From positions 15,531,771-15,595,770 of the forward strand of contig OZ025258.1 in NCBI GenBank assembly GCA_964019135.1: DNA of 64,000 bases, written 5' to 3'. A program made the translations under genes and the position numbers. A model generated the notes under the pieces. The model was not told where the DNA came from. It saw nothing but the letters and a program-made list of their open reading frames with translations, and did no database searches. The first letter of the stretch is position 1. The number at the start of each line of letters is the position of its first letter. This document shows positions 12,247-21,796 of the stretch, in pieces. This DNA is from Arenicola marina (taxonomy: Eukaryota; Annelida; Polychaeta; Arenicolidae).

Positions 12247-12252
12247 TTTATT
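12247..12252 (-). terminator. AATAAA polyadenylation signal
   Basis: AATAAA on the minus strand, 77 bp beyond the stop of the proline-rich core gene. Its placement suits the 3' end of that gene or of a shared transcript. Confidence 0.45.
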
Positions 12253-12274
12253 AACATCAAGAATATATAGTTTA

Positions 12275-12277
<3 letters not shown>

Positions 12278-12320
<43 letters not shown>
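12278..12320. repeat. (TA)n(CA)n microsatellite
   Basis: An alternating TA run that passes into CACACA, in the core of the Polinton-like element. Confidence 0.95.
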
Positions 12321-12328
12321 TAAAATGA

Positions 12329-13042
12329 TTATATATATGGATCCAGCGGAGTATCCAATTGAATAAGTTGCATTAAAATATCGTCTTCAGAGCACAGTGG
12401 AGGATATGGGGACGGCGATCTAGGCGCCGCAGTTCCGGGTGCACCTGGGCGATTTCTTATAAAGATCCGTTGTGGTTCGTCCTCTTCATCCGACGAAATA
12501 GTGATTACTTCTTGTCGGCGCAGGACTCGCCCGATCGGTATCTCCAGTTGTGTGTTTTCGCCTCGCCGCAATAAAGTTGGAGATGGCGTCGGCGAGGGCA
12601 TCCTACTTTCAATAGGGAGGCGGCGACCTCCCTCGTAGGCAAGACGGATGGCTGCCGGGAACTGGTCTGGAGCTGGCGTCGGCGAGGGTATGCTACTTTC
12701 GATGGGGAGGCGGCGACCTCCCTCGTAGGCCAGACGGATGGCTGCCGGGAACTGGTCTGGAGCTGGCGTCGGCGTGGGTGTGCTACTTTCGATGGGGAGG
12801 CGGCGACCTCCCTCGTAGGCCAGACGGATGGCTGCCGTGAACTGCTCTGGCCGCAGGATGAGGAAGGGCGGCTGGATTTGTGCAATTTGCTGTGGTTGTC
12901 CAGTTGACAAACCGATTCCGGGGAATTGTTCGAGTGGACACGGCTGGTGATATTGACCGTCTTGGTCATCCATGCCTGTGTATGCACCGTTACTGTAGCT
13001 AAACATACCGGACCCGGTGAACCAATTGTTGATTGGTGGCAC
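12329..13042 (-). CDS. Proline-rich triple-repeat protein with SIM-like motif (fossil element)
   Basis: A 237-residue open frame in the core of the Polinton-like element. Residues about 66-150 hold three near-identical repeats of roughly 28 residues built around QFPAAIRLAYEGGRRLPIES, separated by short PTPTPA linkers. The repeats are also near-identical in DNA, so they arose recently. Further on, VITISSDEEDE matches the classic SUMO-interaction pattern of a hydrophobic core followed by acidic and serine residues. The C-terminus is acidic and Leu-rich. The protein looks disordered. I do not recognise the family. Minor virion or regulatory proteins of adenovirus-like elements are possible roles by position only. 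It lies 70 bp downstream of the zinc-ribbon-like frame on the same strand, so the two may be co-transcribed. Confidence 0.55.
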   Translation of the reverse strand: MPPINNWFTGSGMFSYSNGAYTGMDDQDGQYHQPCPLEQFPGIGLSTGQPQQIAQIQPPFLILRPEQFTAAIRLAYEGGRRLPIESSTPTPTPAPDQFPAAIRLAYEGGRRLPIESSIPSPTPAPDQFPAAIRLAYEGGRRLPIESRMPSPTPSPTLLRRGENTQLEIPIGRVLRRQEVITISSDEEDEPQRIFIRNRPGAPGTAAPRSPSPYPPLCSEDDILMQLIQLDTPLDPYI

Positions 13043-13112
13043 TTCTTGACAGCGAACACGAACTATTTACGTTGTGCTATTTAACCAATATGACGTGAAG
13101 TGCCGCACAGAG

Positions 13113-13460
13113 CTAAAAATCGCACTGACCACAGGTACGATAGTAGTGGTTCTGTTCCCACCACTGTTTTTTACCCTGGGTCAACGCTCTTTCTCGCTCT
13201 AGAACTGAACACTTACAATGCCAGAGCGCCCATTGAGAGGCACTACTATATGGTTTTTTCGAGCACCGAAATAGATGACCAGACTGTCTGGCCGGCGTGT
13301 TTCTGACAATAGCGTTACACCATCGACAATAAAAATACGGTTCACCTGGATCGATGACGTTTGTTTTCAAACCGTGGCACTTGATACAGAACCAGCTGGA
13401 TGGCAGCTCTTCCGGTGGTGGGGGTAGATATTGTCGAACAGCGGCGGTACTGTCTGTCAT
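13113..13460 (-). CDS. Small Cys-rich, zinc-ribbon-like protein (fossil element)
   Basis: A 115-residue frame on the minus strand with paired cysteines: CIKC, CRWC, CSK, CKC and CGQC. The first two pairs flank about 20 residues (FCIKCHGL and YFYCRWCN), a spacing typical of a zinc ribbon. The last CGQC sits at the very C-terminus. I do not recognise a named family. It precedes the proline-rich frame in the same direction. Whether it is expressed is unknown. Confidence 0.5.
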   Translation of the reverse strand: MTDSTAAVRQYLPPPPEELPSSWFCIKCHGLKTNVIDPGEPYFYCRWCNAIVRNTPARQSGHLFRCSKKPYSSASQWALWHCKCSVLERERALTQGKKQWWEQNHYYRTCGQCDF

Positions 13461-13569
13461 ATCTTCTTATTTTCATTCTTCGTGCGTTTCGTGTAACTAC
13501 CGGTATCATCAGACAAATTGTCAAGTTGTCCTGACTATAAAATCCGGGGGCCCTTATATACACCCACAA

Positions 13570-14025
13570 CCACCTACGCCCCCCCCCCCCCCCCCATGGA
13601 AGAGCACACGCAGTAATGGCTTTGTCTCACCTCCCCCGGTCTTGTGCAGGGCCTTCTGCCGGGAGAGGGTGAGAGGGGACGACAGACGGGCAGTTTTTTA
13701 TGTTGAAGAGGTTAACCAATCCACCTCCCTGTCCGACTTAATAATAACAATGTTGAACGACCGTTTTTGACTTTACCAACCTTCTGCATTGTTCAGGGCA
13801 ATCTAGCGGGAGAGGATGTTTATGTTAAAGAGGTTAACCAATGCACCTCCCTGGTCAATAAAATCTTATACCAAATGTTCATTTGCAATACAGACAACTG
13901 TATTACTCTATTTCATAGTTCACCGCACGTTGATCCATAACTTAAAGATAATTGCAGCCATCTGGTCATCATCTCTACAGCTGCTCGAGCTTGTATTGCA
14001 CTGTATTGCATGGATCCGCGAACAA
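13570..14025. other. Core spacer with direct repeats
   Basis: A poly-C run lies near 13580. Two direct copies of a block containing GAGGTTAACCAATNCACCTCCC occur near 13703 and 13823, each preceded by a GGGAGAGG patch. The same GTTAAAGAGGTTAACC phrase occurs once in each arm (near 8299 and 18546). No coding signal was recognised. Confidence 0.55.
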
Positions 14026-14131
14026 GTTATAATAAAACGCAGTGAAGCGACTCAGTCGCATTATAACACGAGCTTGAGGGTTGTCGGGGTTAATAGAGTA
14101 ATTGGTCGCAGGCTCATTTACAGTGATTATC
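14026..14131 (+). promoter_or_regulatory. Diverged third copy of the TATA module
   Basis: It resembles 19247-19346 over about 100 bp. Shared words include GTGAAGCGACTCAGTC, TTATAAC, GCTTGAG, GGTTAAT or GGATTAA, and CTCATTTACAG. Its similarity to the arm copies is much lower than that of the arms to each other, so it is an older duplicate. Confidence 0.5.
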
Positions 14132-14790
14132 TCCACCTACGGGGCAGATGACGGAATGGGGGGGGGGGGTGAAGATATAGTGAGTATGTGGGAAGGGGAG
14201 GGAGTGAGAGGGCAGGTGGTTCACGATGGACGTTATAGGGGGCGTGGAGTAGGTGTGAGATGCGGTGACCTTGGCGTCACCGAAGCCTAACGGTGGGGGG
14301 GGGGGCGCCTACATCCCAACTCAAATTTACGGTTGCCGCCCGTCCACGACCGTCCACTGACACTTTTCAGGCGTTTCGATAGAGGGTGTTAGCCGCCGGG
14401 GAATGAATTTACAGTTTAACCGAGAAATCACCCAGGTCCAACCGACACACTAAATAAATATCACTAAACATGATTTCAGAATTTGTGTAGATCCATACGG
14501 TGCGATCCGCGCAACGATACTTTTCAAACTCATCAGATTACAATTAACAATACCTTTTATATGCTGAATCACTATAGTTTGTTAAAGATACTTTACATCA
14601 CCTGTTTAGCAAGGTTCTACATATAGATTACTACAACACCATCAATAGTGAGTTATTGGATTGTTCATTTGATGTTTAACTTCACAGAAATCAACAAACA
14701 TTATACATAAATTTAAATATTTTACTACAACTAGATCTATCATCATTACATAAATCAGACCTAGTACGTAATGTGAGCGATAACTGAAAA

Positions 14791-17630
14791 TGTCGAGGGC
14801 TGCCGCATTGTCCGATACAGCTCACCACGCTTCAGAAGTTAACTTACAAACATCGTTTTCCTGAAAGTTTGTCATCCACCCTTTTCTGGTGTGATTTTTT
14901 ACAGTCCACGTTGTTTACCGACTGACTGATGCGATATACATATACAAATGTAAACACATTGATAACCATATGATCAAAACTGCTGACTGTGCTTACGTGA
15001 ACTCGATTTAATATAAAAACACTGCTTCAAAACATTAATCGTGACTCATGTCGCATTGGAGATGTATAGAGATCTTTGGTATTACCATTACATTTATAAA
15101 ACAAGTTTTCACATGCACACTTTGTCCTTTGACTCAAACAGTTGGCGAGATTATGGTTATGGTGGTTTCCGTGGTTGTTGTTGTTAGTCAGTAGCATTAA
15201 TGTTAACTAATTCATCCAAAACATATCAAAGAAAATATTCGCATTCAATCATTCATTAACTTTTGTTACCGTTTTCGTGTTCAAGTATGTTAACATACAG
15301 CGAAACTATATAACGACTCTTTTCCCAAACATATTACTTCATTAAATATATATATATTGTATTACGCACTCGGTTACTTTCTTAACAGTCTGCAAACCCG
15401 ATTTACTTCACTTGAAAAAGACAAGACCGATATTTGTTCTATCAAACAATCATGTCAATTGTGACACATGTGTAGTACGGATCACATCTATATTTTTTAC
15501 AAGTCATTTAATTTTCTCGTACACCGTTCGTTCAACGGAGGTGTATGTTTTTATATATCTAGCATGAACACGTTATTCATCGTTGTGTCATCTACAATAA
15601 GTAAAATCGTATGCAAATGATTACTATCCACAGACATATGTTACAGTGAATACACACACACAATACTTACAGCTTTTTACTTTTGCGGTTGACTATTGAG
15701 TACATAGATGTGACATGATATTTATTTCACACATGTTACATTAAGTATAAACTTGATGTTATGTTGAATACAAAAAGTGACATCTTTCTTCTTCGTTGTC
15801 TTTCAAATTACACGAATGTAACAAACACGATGACGGCATGTAACTGACAGAATTCTACCTTTTGGTTTCACATGTGTCCACCCAACCAGTTAACATATCA
15901 TACGTGATGGCACTTGCGGATCAAACGTTTCATGTTCGCGATATACACATGCGTAACACGCGTCAATCTGTTGATTCAATAACTTGTTAACTTTATTAAT
16001 ACTTCCATTTGTAACTAGTCATAGGTGTAAGTGTATAACGGTTTACTGTGCGCCAGAGGAAAGAGAGTGGTAAGTAAAATGAGTTAAACTCAGTACAAAT
16101 GTTAATAGTTTAAAAATAAAAAATAAGCATTCGTTTCATGTAGATAAAACCTAAATGTTATAAATCAACTAAACAGATTGTTACATTCTCGCAGGAGACG
16201 AGTGGACCCTGAAATTTCTTTCAGGATAGCTTAAGGTAAGATTAATTAGATACTAGAAGTATCAATTCATGTAGGAAGTTAAGGGTTCTAAAAATTACAT
16301 TACCATACATTCCTACATAATCTGGTTGAGTAAGAGTAAGAAAACTGTTTTGGGATATGTGTAATAAAACCAAACTGAATACTGATTCATTGTCCTTGAC
16401 ATCACAACTCATGAGAATTCTATTCTATCTGTTTAACTTCTTGATGTATAAAAAAAAAGAGGATACATACTCACAGTTTTGACATACCTTCTACGCAGAG
16501 AGAAAACACGAGTTAGATACGTTATACATTGCACCAAGATATACCAAAAAAGACAGATAATTCATTCGTTATGTTTATGTTAGTGTTTGCTATGACAACT
16601 ACTTAATACGATCCTCTTTCTAAGTTTAGAATGTATGTTACGAGATAAAGTAAATGATATGTTTCATTCATCTCTTTGTATGGTTACAAACTGATGATTT
16701 ATTCCGTTTACAACATGTTCTCTCAGAATACTCGCGTGAGTTGTATTGTAATCAAAAGTATTAGGTTTATATTATCCATATATTGTGTTATGTTCCAAAT
16801 GTTATTCATTTGATAAACTCTTGGCAGTCATGAGTCTATTCAATACTTCTCTACGCACCGTAGTTTGGAATGTATCTGATTATACCGGTGAATTCAATTC
16901 ATTAAATTCGCACATACATCACGTTGGCTTCGCTATTTTTTATGTCTAATTACTTCTCTCTTACTTCATTGCAGATATGTTGTCACCACAAATATCGTTG
17001 TTTTTGGAATTGCAATGTTGACTAAATAAAATTTAAGAACTTGTCATGATTGTGTGGAATTAGTACTTGCCTGTTGCTAACGCTATTTCAATAGCGAAGT
17101 TCTTTTACCGCAAATGCTACTCACTAAAAATTACATGGCAGTGTTTATACTCACTTCCTAATTCGTTAACGTGATGACGACTTTTAATTCAGTTCACATT
17201 CGCGATACACGCACGCGTAACACGCGTCAATCTGTTGATTCAATAACTTGTTAACTTTATGAAACATGACATTCTACAAGACTAGTTGCATGGTTGTAAG
17301 TGTATGTGTAAACCTAGACGTATTGCAATAAGGTAAATGGATGTTTCACAAATATATGATACATGCATAACTTATTGTGTTACTGTAACACTTGATAGTT
17401 TAAAAAATATATAAACACGTGACGGAAAACGAATACTTCATACATACAATACGTAAAATATCATTTTTAAAGTTGATGCATTCACTTTTATAATCACTTT
17501 TGCAAATGGTTTAAAGTCTTGTTGAAACCTACGAATGAGTTGTGACGTGGTGACATATGAAATTTGTGAGTTATTTAAATTACGCTAAAGTTAATTGTTG
17601 ACTACGTTCCTTGACATGGATGGATACGGT
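14791..17630. other. AT-rich non-coding part of right arm
   Basis: Mirror of 9.2-12.07 kb, with the two copies of the GATTGACGCGTGTTACGC-type repeat at about 15930-15994 and 17192-17258. No gene was recognised. Confidence 0.6.
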
Positions 17631-19246
17631 TATTGTTGGTAAAATTTATGTTAGTATGTGTTTTTACTTCAGCTGCTTTTAAAAGTGCAATAAAAACAAA
17701 TAAAGTTCAATACAATACATTTTTAACATATATGTTACTTTACACTGACTTAACGAGTAACAATGTTCAAACTTACAGAATAATTCCTTTAACGGTGTAT
17801 GAGTTACATGAATGCGACGTTGGTTGCAGATGTCACAAGCAAATGCAACTGCTTCTTTTAATGAACTAGAAAAGCGGTCATGCACCATAATAGTTTTCAC
17901 TTGACGGAGTAACAGCAAAATAACCTAATAGGAATATTGTGAGTGTATGGTGTATGGAGGTGGAGGGAGCCAGTCGCTCTTTCCCCAAACTCGTTTAAAC
18001 GTGCCGTCGGATGTGGGGTGCTCGTACCATTGGTAACTCCAATGCAATAAAAAACCCACAGACACTCCCCAAGAACGTGTATAGCAATGACATAGGCGAT
18101 TGATGTTATATCCTTCACCCTCCCTACCTTCTTTTGGATGCATATGCAAGCAAACAGAACGTCGGCTACAGAGGTCAAGGGGTTGCCAACATAAAGAAAC
18201 AACCAATTAACTCATCTCTCCCGTTTTATATAGGTCCTGAACAAACAGATGACTAAATGTCAATGACGTCACCATTCACTCCATTATGATTTTAAAACTG
18301 CATCGAAGAGGGCAGGTGTAGCATGGGAGTCACGTGTTCAGAATCGTCAGTGAATAGATGGGGGAGAGAAAGGGGGGCAGGGGGAAGGGTGGACCTATAA
18401 CACAAGCTTCTTATGTTTCCATCAGTACACAATGACGCCTCGTATCATATACAACAGTGAATTTTACTGCCACCACATAGTAACCAGCTGCCACGCCTAG
18501 TTATCTAGGAGGGGAAGGTATAATGAAATACCCACGGGTGGTTGTTAAAGAGGTTAACCCATTGACCTTTCCGGCCGACGTACTAATGGCTTGCAGATAA
18601 ATAATACCTGAGGTGAAGAGCATAAAGCCCGCTTATTACTATCGAAATAATAGACTGACTCATCAAACAACTGTCATAACTCTTCTCCCTCGCGACAAAA
18701 GGACGCCAACCGGGCGCTTGTCTCCACGACTTGTTTGTTCGAACGTTTATAGATGCATCCTTATTACATCGGCGACAGTTGAATAATGTTACAACCGAAA
18801 CTAAAATTAAGGTGATTATTCCTTCCGATATTTCACAATATATCACAGCGACACTCCCAAACTTGTGCGTACACAGACCGTCGGCCAATACCCCGCCAAA
18901 AACCACATGACGCTCCGCTGACTCTGGCTCGCTGGCTCGCCCGAACTTTTGAAAATCACTAGGTCGTGACGGCCAGCGGGTGCTGTGTTGAGGGGCTTGG
19001 AAAAAAAAATCGATATTTGTCTCGGTCGAAGCCCCGCCCCCACCGACCAGCGCGCTCGCGCGCCCGCGGGCTCGACTCACTGCCCTCCAGACAAAGACCA
19101 CGAAACATCTGTCGCTCGCAGACAAGTCCTTAAAGTCACCGCTCTTTCACAAAGGTAGCATTTTGATGAGTTTTAAAACATCCACGGCCCTTTTCTGTGA
19201 CCTTTAACATCAATCACACAATTCACACACAGTAGTGCATGAACCA

Positions 19247-19346
19247 ATTATTATAAAACGTAGTGAAGCGACTCAGTCTTATTATAACGCGGGCTTGAGT
19301 TGTTGGGATTAAAAAAGTGATTGATCGCTCATTTACAGCGATTACC
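19247..19346 (+). promoter_or_regulatory. TATA-bearing module upstream of the PC4-like gene
   Basis: TATAAAA at 19252-19258 precedes GTAGTGAAGCGACTCAGTC. The PC4-like frame opens about 160 bp further on. The module occurs three times in the element (both arms and the core), each time next to or facing coding sequence, which suits a reused promoter. The promoter call is inference. Confidence 0.45.
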
Positions 19347-19414
19347 CGTGCGTACAAAGCCCGTTGGCCACGCCCCTCTCTGTCTATCTTTAAACAGATG
19401 ACAAAGCCACGCCG

Positions 19415-20188
19415 ATGTATGACGTCAGTCGTGATGCTATTTTTACACCTCGCCAAAGCATGTTCAGACACGTCCCAAGTGGGTGGATGACGAGGAGGCG
19501 GAGGGGGGGCGTTGCCAATATAATGTACGGGCGGTCTCCATCTTTTCACCACAACGACATGACTTCCCACAAGACAACAGCGGGCTTCGCTCCCTCCAAT
19601 CGGCTACCACTCATCCCGCTGGCCAAGAAAAGAAAATGGGAGAATACGCAGTGTACTTCCGAGCAAACTCACGATATACGCTGTCAAGAGTGCATCGGAG
19701 AGAATGTCTATTTAACTGTTCAGTATTTCAAAGACGTTTTACGCTTTGATATTAGAAAGTGGGTGTGTCAAGACAACGGCCGTGATTACCCTACAAAAGT
19801 GGGTGTCAATCTCATCACAACCCGCTGGAAGATGTTGCAGACATTGACAAACACCATAGATCGAGAATTGCAACAGACCACCAATCCACGGAAATATCAT
19901 CTCGGAGGTTTGGTGATGGCCGAGGTCCTGCCCCGTGGCCAGTTTCTAGATATTCGAAAATACTGGTTGCCGGATACACAAGATACGCCCGTGCCGACCC
20001 GAAAAGGAATTACTCTCGATTTAAAGCAGTGGAATTTACTTAAGTTCCATCTCAACACGATCCATGATAAGTGTGTTCCGGAACTCACCGAGTTGGTTGA
20101 TTGTATGTCATCTCACCAAAATCAGGAGGGGTACTTTGACTGTGTTGAATGTTACCCGAAAGGTTTGGATAAGATACATCTATCCTAA
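19415..20188 (+). CDS. Tandem PC4-like ssDNA-binding domain protein (fossil element)
   Basis: A 257-codon frame with two PC4/p15-like folds. The second (about residues 162-225) is the clearer: FLDIRKYWLPD, an acidic loop, then PTRKGITLDLKQWNLLK, which is the PC4 pattern of a DIR-YW strand followed by KGI-L---QW--L. The first (about 95-152) repeats it in weaker form: LRFDIRKWV, KVGVNLITTRWKML. A basic KKRKWE patch near residue 71 could be a nuclear signal. An internal Met at residue 49 is an alternative start. PC4 proteins bind single-stranded DNA and act in transcription or replication. Such a role in element replication is inference. A partial copy lies in the left arm (6874-7366). Confidence 0.7.
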   Translation: MYDVSRDAIFTPRQSMFRHVPSGWMTRRRRGGVANIMYGRSPSFHHNDMTSHKTTAGFAPSNRLPLIPLAKKRKWENTQCTSEQTHDIRCQECIGENVYLTVQYFKDVLRFDIRKWVCQDNGRDYPTKVGVNLITTRWKMLQTLTNTIDRELQQTTNPRKYHLGGLVMAEVLPRGQFLDIRKYWLPDTQDTPVPTRKGITLDLKQWNLLKFHLNTIHDKCVPELTELVDCMSSHQNQEGYFDCVECYPKGLDKIHLS

Positions 20189-20222
20189 ATGTTTATGTAT
20201 CCACTAACCAATTCGTGCCTAT

Positions 20223-20504
20223 GTGAACCTTAAACACTTGGAATATTTTATTCAACAACCCATGAGAGCGGTGTGGCAGTCACCTGGCACAGATGTATGC
20301 GGAGAATACTGTCTATTTTACTTATATTTCAAATGTCGAAATTACTCCATGTCACGAATCTATCGAGAGTATTGGTCTCCACACACCATGTGCAATGACA
20401 ACTATATTCATAATTTCCAATCTGTTCACTTTCCGCGTATCACTCGCCGGCAGTCCCCGCGTTTTATGCAAACCGCGTGCAAGACCTCTTTACCCATTGT
20501 CTAA
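20223..20504 (+). pseudogene. Adenovirus-type (adenain-like) protease, partial fossil
   Basis: A stretch of about 93 codons contains QSPGTDVCGEYCLFYLYF, the signature around the catalytic cysteine of adenain-like proteases of Polintons, adenoviruses and relatives. A Ser/Arg-rich region and CNDNYIHNFQS follow, matching the usual C-terminal pattern. Only part of the protease is recognisable and it is treated as broken. With the 6-bp duplications, it is the best protein evidence for a Polinton relationship. Confidence 0.65.
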
Positions 20505-20611
20505 ATTGTCATGTATAATAATATGATATGAAGGTGTATATTTTTGTGATACTAAGTTTTTGACCACGATAGATGTTGTAGCGGGTAAAGGTATTCATGT
20601 AGTGATATAGG

Positions 20612-20617
20612 AATAAA
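20612..20617 (+). terminator. AATAAA polyadenylation signal
   Basis: AATAAA about 110 bp after the protease fragment, well placed as the 3' end for the plus-strand PC4/protease region. Confidence 0.5.
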
Positions 20618-20769
20618 AACTTTTCAAAATGGATGATTGTATTTGCGTTAATATGGTTTACTCGAAACATATCCTATGGTTTTTACAAACAAACAAACAT
20701 ATTACACAGCATATAGGATCTCACATGGCCTGTTCAACGCAAACATTGATTATATACACGTGTCATTGA

Positions 20770-21190
20770 CGATTAATCGTACTGTAACGCGAGAATATAC
20801 AGTTTACATGGCGATATGTATAGCGATTAAATGATTTACTTTTTCATCAAAGCAAAATGACTTGTTCATCTATTACCTATTCATAATAGTACTTGATCGC
20901 AGATTGAAGACTTCAAACAATGATTAATGACATAGTTAACACCTTCATTGCCTCTTCCACCACCCATGTCTTCTTCATTCACTCGTACTATAGCACGAGA
21001 ACATAAGACACACAATGATTAATAACCTTGTTGAATATACCTATTTACATACTAATTTATGCTAATTATACCCCGTGCTATAGCACGGAAACAAAGACTT
21101 TTGACAAAAATTAATGACCTCATTAACTCGTGAGCGGGCATTTTCAAACCGATATTTCAAAATTTTCGGTCGCGCTATAGCACGACCAAA
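20770..21190. repeat. Subterminal palindromic repeats of the Polinton-like element
   Basis: CTATAGCAC-centred palindromes recur at 20984-20997, 21073-21088 (perfect, 16 bp) and 21168-21187, about 90 and 97 bp apart. A degenerate forerunner is near 20788. Phrases such as AATGATTAAT or AATTAATGAC plus GTTAAC or ATTAAC sit between them, so this is a tandem repeat of about 90-100 bp next to the right terminus. Confidence 0.75.
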
Positions 21191-21264
21191 GGGGGGGGGG
21201 GGAGGGGGGGGGGGGGAGGGGTGAGGGGGTCACGGGGTTAGCAAAAAGCTCACCATATACTACT
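21190..21264 (-). repeat. Poly-G tract and right terminal inverted repeat
   Basis: A long G run with two interruptions (21190-21220) passes into GTGAGGGGGTCACGGGG and ends in GCTCACCATATACTACT, the inverted partner of the left end. Confidence 0.88.
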
Positions 21265-21270
21265 GATAGC
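21265..21270. repeat. 6-bp target-site duplication, right (GATAGC)
   Basis: Exact partner of 6816-6821. It is followed by GCATTGGGCTAAACG, which continues the flank as in B (54951 onward) and C. Confidence 0.93.
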
Positions 21271-21410
21271 GCATTGGGCTAAACGAATGCGGTAGCCGCA
21301 AATAAACGAGTGCCGCAAATGACCGTCGTAAATCCGTATCTTAGTGCCGCTTGAAGTGGGAGGTGTACGCACTGTCGGCGTTGAAGCCTGTGCTCTCTTC
21401 GCGCTTCAGC

Positions 21411-21575
21411 GTTTTTTTTTTATTTTTTATTTTTTATAGATTTATTGCTCAAAAACAAAACTCAGTTGATACAGCAGTGCACAGGTACATGGGGTACATA
21501 TATATACATACAGATAACGGGTATCGACCATCGTGGCTGCCAACTGGTTATTATATTCTAATCTGCAACTTTCCG
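21411..21575 (-). mobile_element. Short retroelement 3' end, unit A only
   Basis: About 165 bp present in A but absent at the matching place in B (near 55082) and C. It starts with a T-rich run on the plus strand, i.e. a poly-A tail of a minus-strand element, and has GTACATGGGGTACATAT nearby. It loosely resembles the tail region of the Tx1/L1-like insert at 62.76 kb. Target duplications are unclear. Confidence 0.5.
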
Positions 21576-21694
21576 CGTTGATCTTTGGACCACATAAAAC
21601 TTTACAATGGCACAGGCAGTGTGTGAGGGTGAGGGGGGTGGGGGTTGAGGGGTGTGGGGGGCTTATGCCTTGGCCAGGTCGATGGTAGGTCTCA

Positions 21695-21745
21695 CAATGA
21701 GGTCTGAAAAGATATGACTATATCATATCTTTTCTGACCTCATTG
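21695..21745. repeat. 51-bp near-perfect palindrome, unit A only
   Basis: CAATGAGGTCTGAAAAGATA and its inverted partner meet at a short loop. B (about 55205-55240) and C have only one half, so A gained an inverted duplication here. Confidence 0.85.
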
Positions 21746-21796
21746 CTCCCCTACGTTATAGTTATTTGTACACATATGCCACTCTAGGTATAGTGC

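Larger units (their letters stand above)
12073..14790. other. Unique core between the inverted arms
   Basis: A 2.72-kb segment present once in the element. It holds two minus-strand open frames (13460-13113, then 13042-12329), an AATAAA signal beyond them, a TA/CA microsatellite at 12278-12320, poly-C and poly-G tracts near 13580, 14160 and 14293, and a diverged copy of the arm TATA module at 14026-14131. Confidence 0.8.
14791..19907 (-). repeat. Right inverted arm (about 5.1 kb)
   Basis: Inverted partner of 6874-12072. The inner junction is at CGAGGGCTGCCGCATTG. The AT-rich stretch (14.8-17.6 kb) has no coding signal. The GC-richer part (17.9-19.1 kb) mirrors the unrecognised left-arm frames. 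The outer end runs into the PC4-like gene, which continues past the arm boundary on this side only. Confidence 0.92.
6822..21264. mobile_element. Polinton (Maverick)-like fossil, 14.44 kb
   Basis: The ends are inverted repeats beginning AGTAGTATATGGTGAGC, and the element is flanked by a 6-bp duplication. A 5'-AG start and 6-bp duplications are known Polinton hallmarks. Inside are two long inverted arms, a 2.7-kb unique core, a tandem PC4-like protein, part of an adenovirus-type cysteine protease and two small core proteins. I recognise no protein-primed polymerase, retroviral-type integrase, packaging ATPase or capsid gene, so the element is broken or a non-autonomous derivative. Insertion happened after the A versus B/C duplication, because both sister units keep the empty site. 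The arms differ from each other at only about one to a few bases per hundred by eye, suggesting a geologically young element or recent arm-to-arm conversion. Confidence 0.85.
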
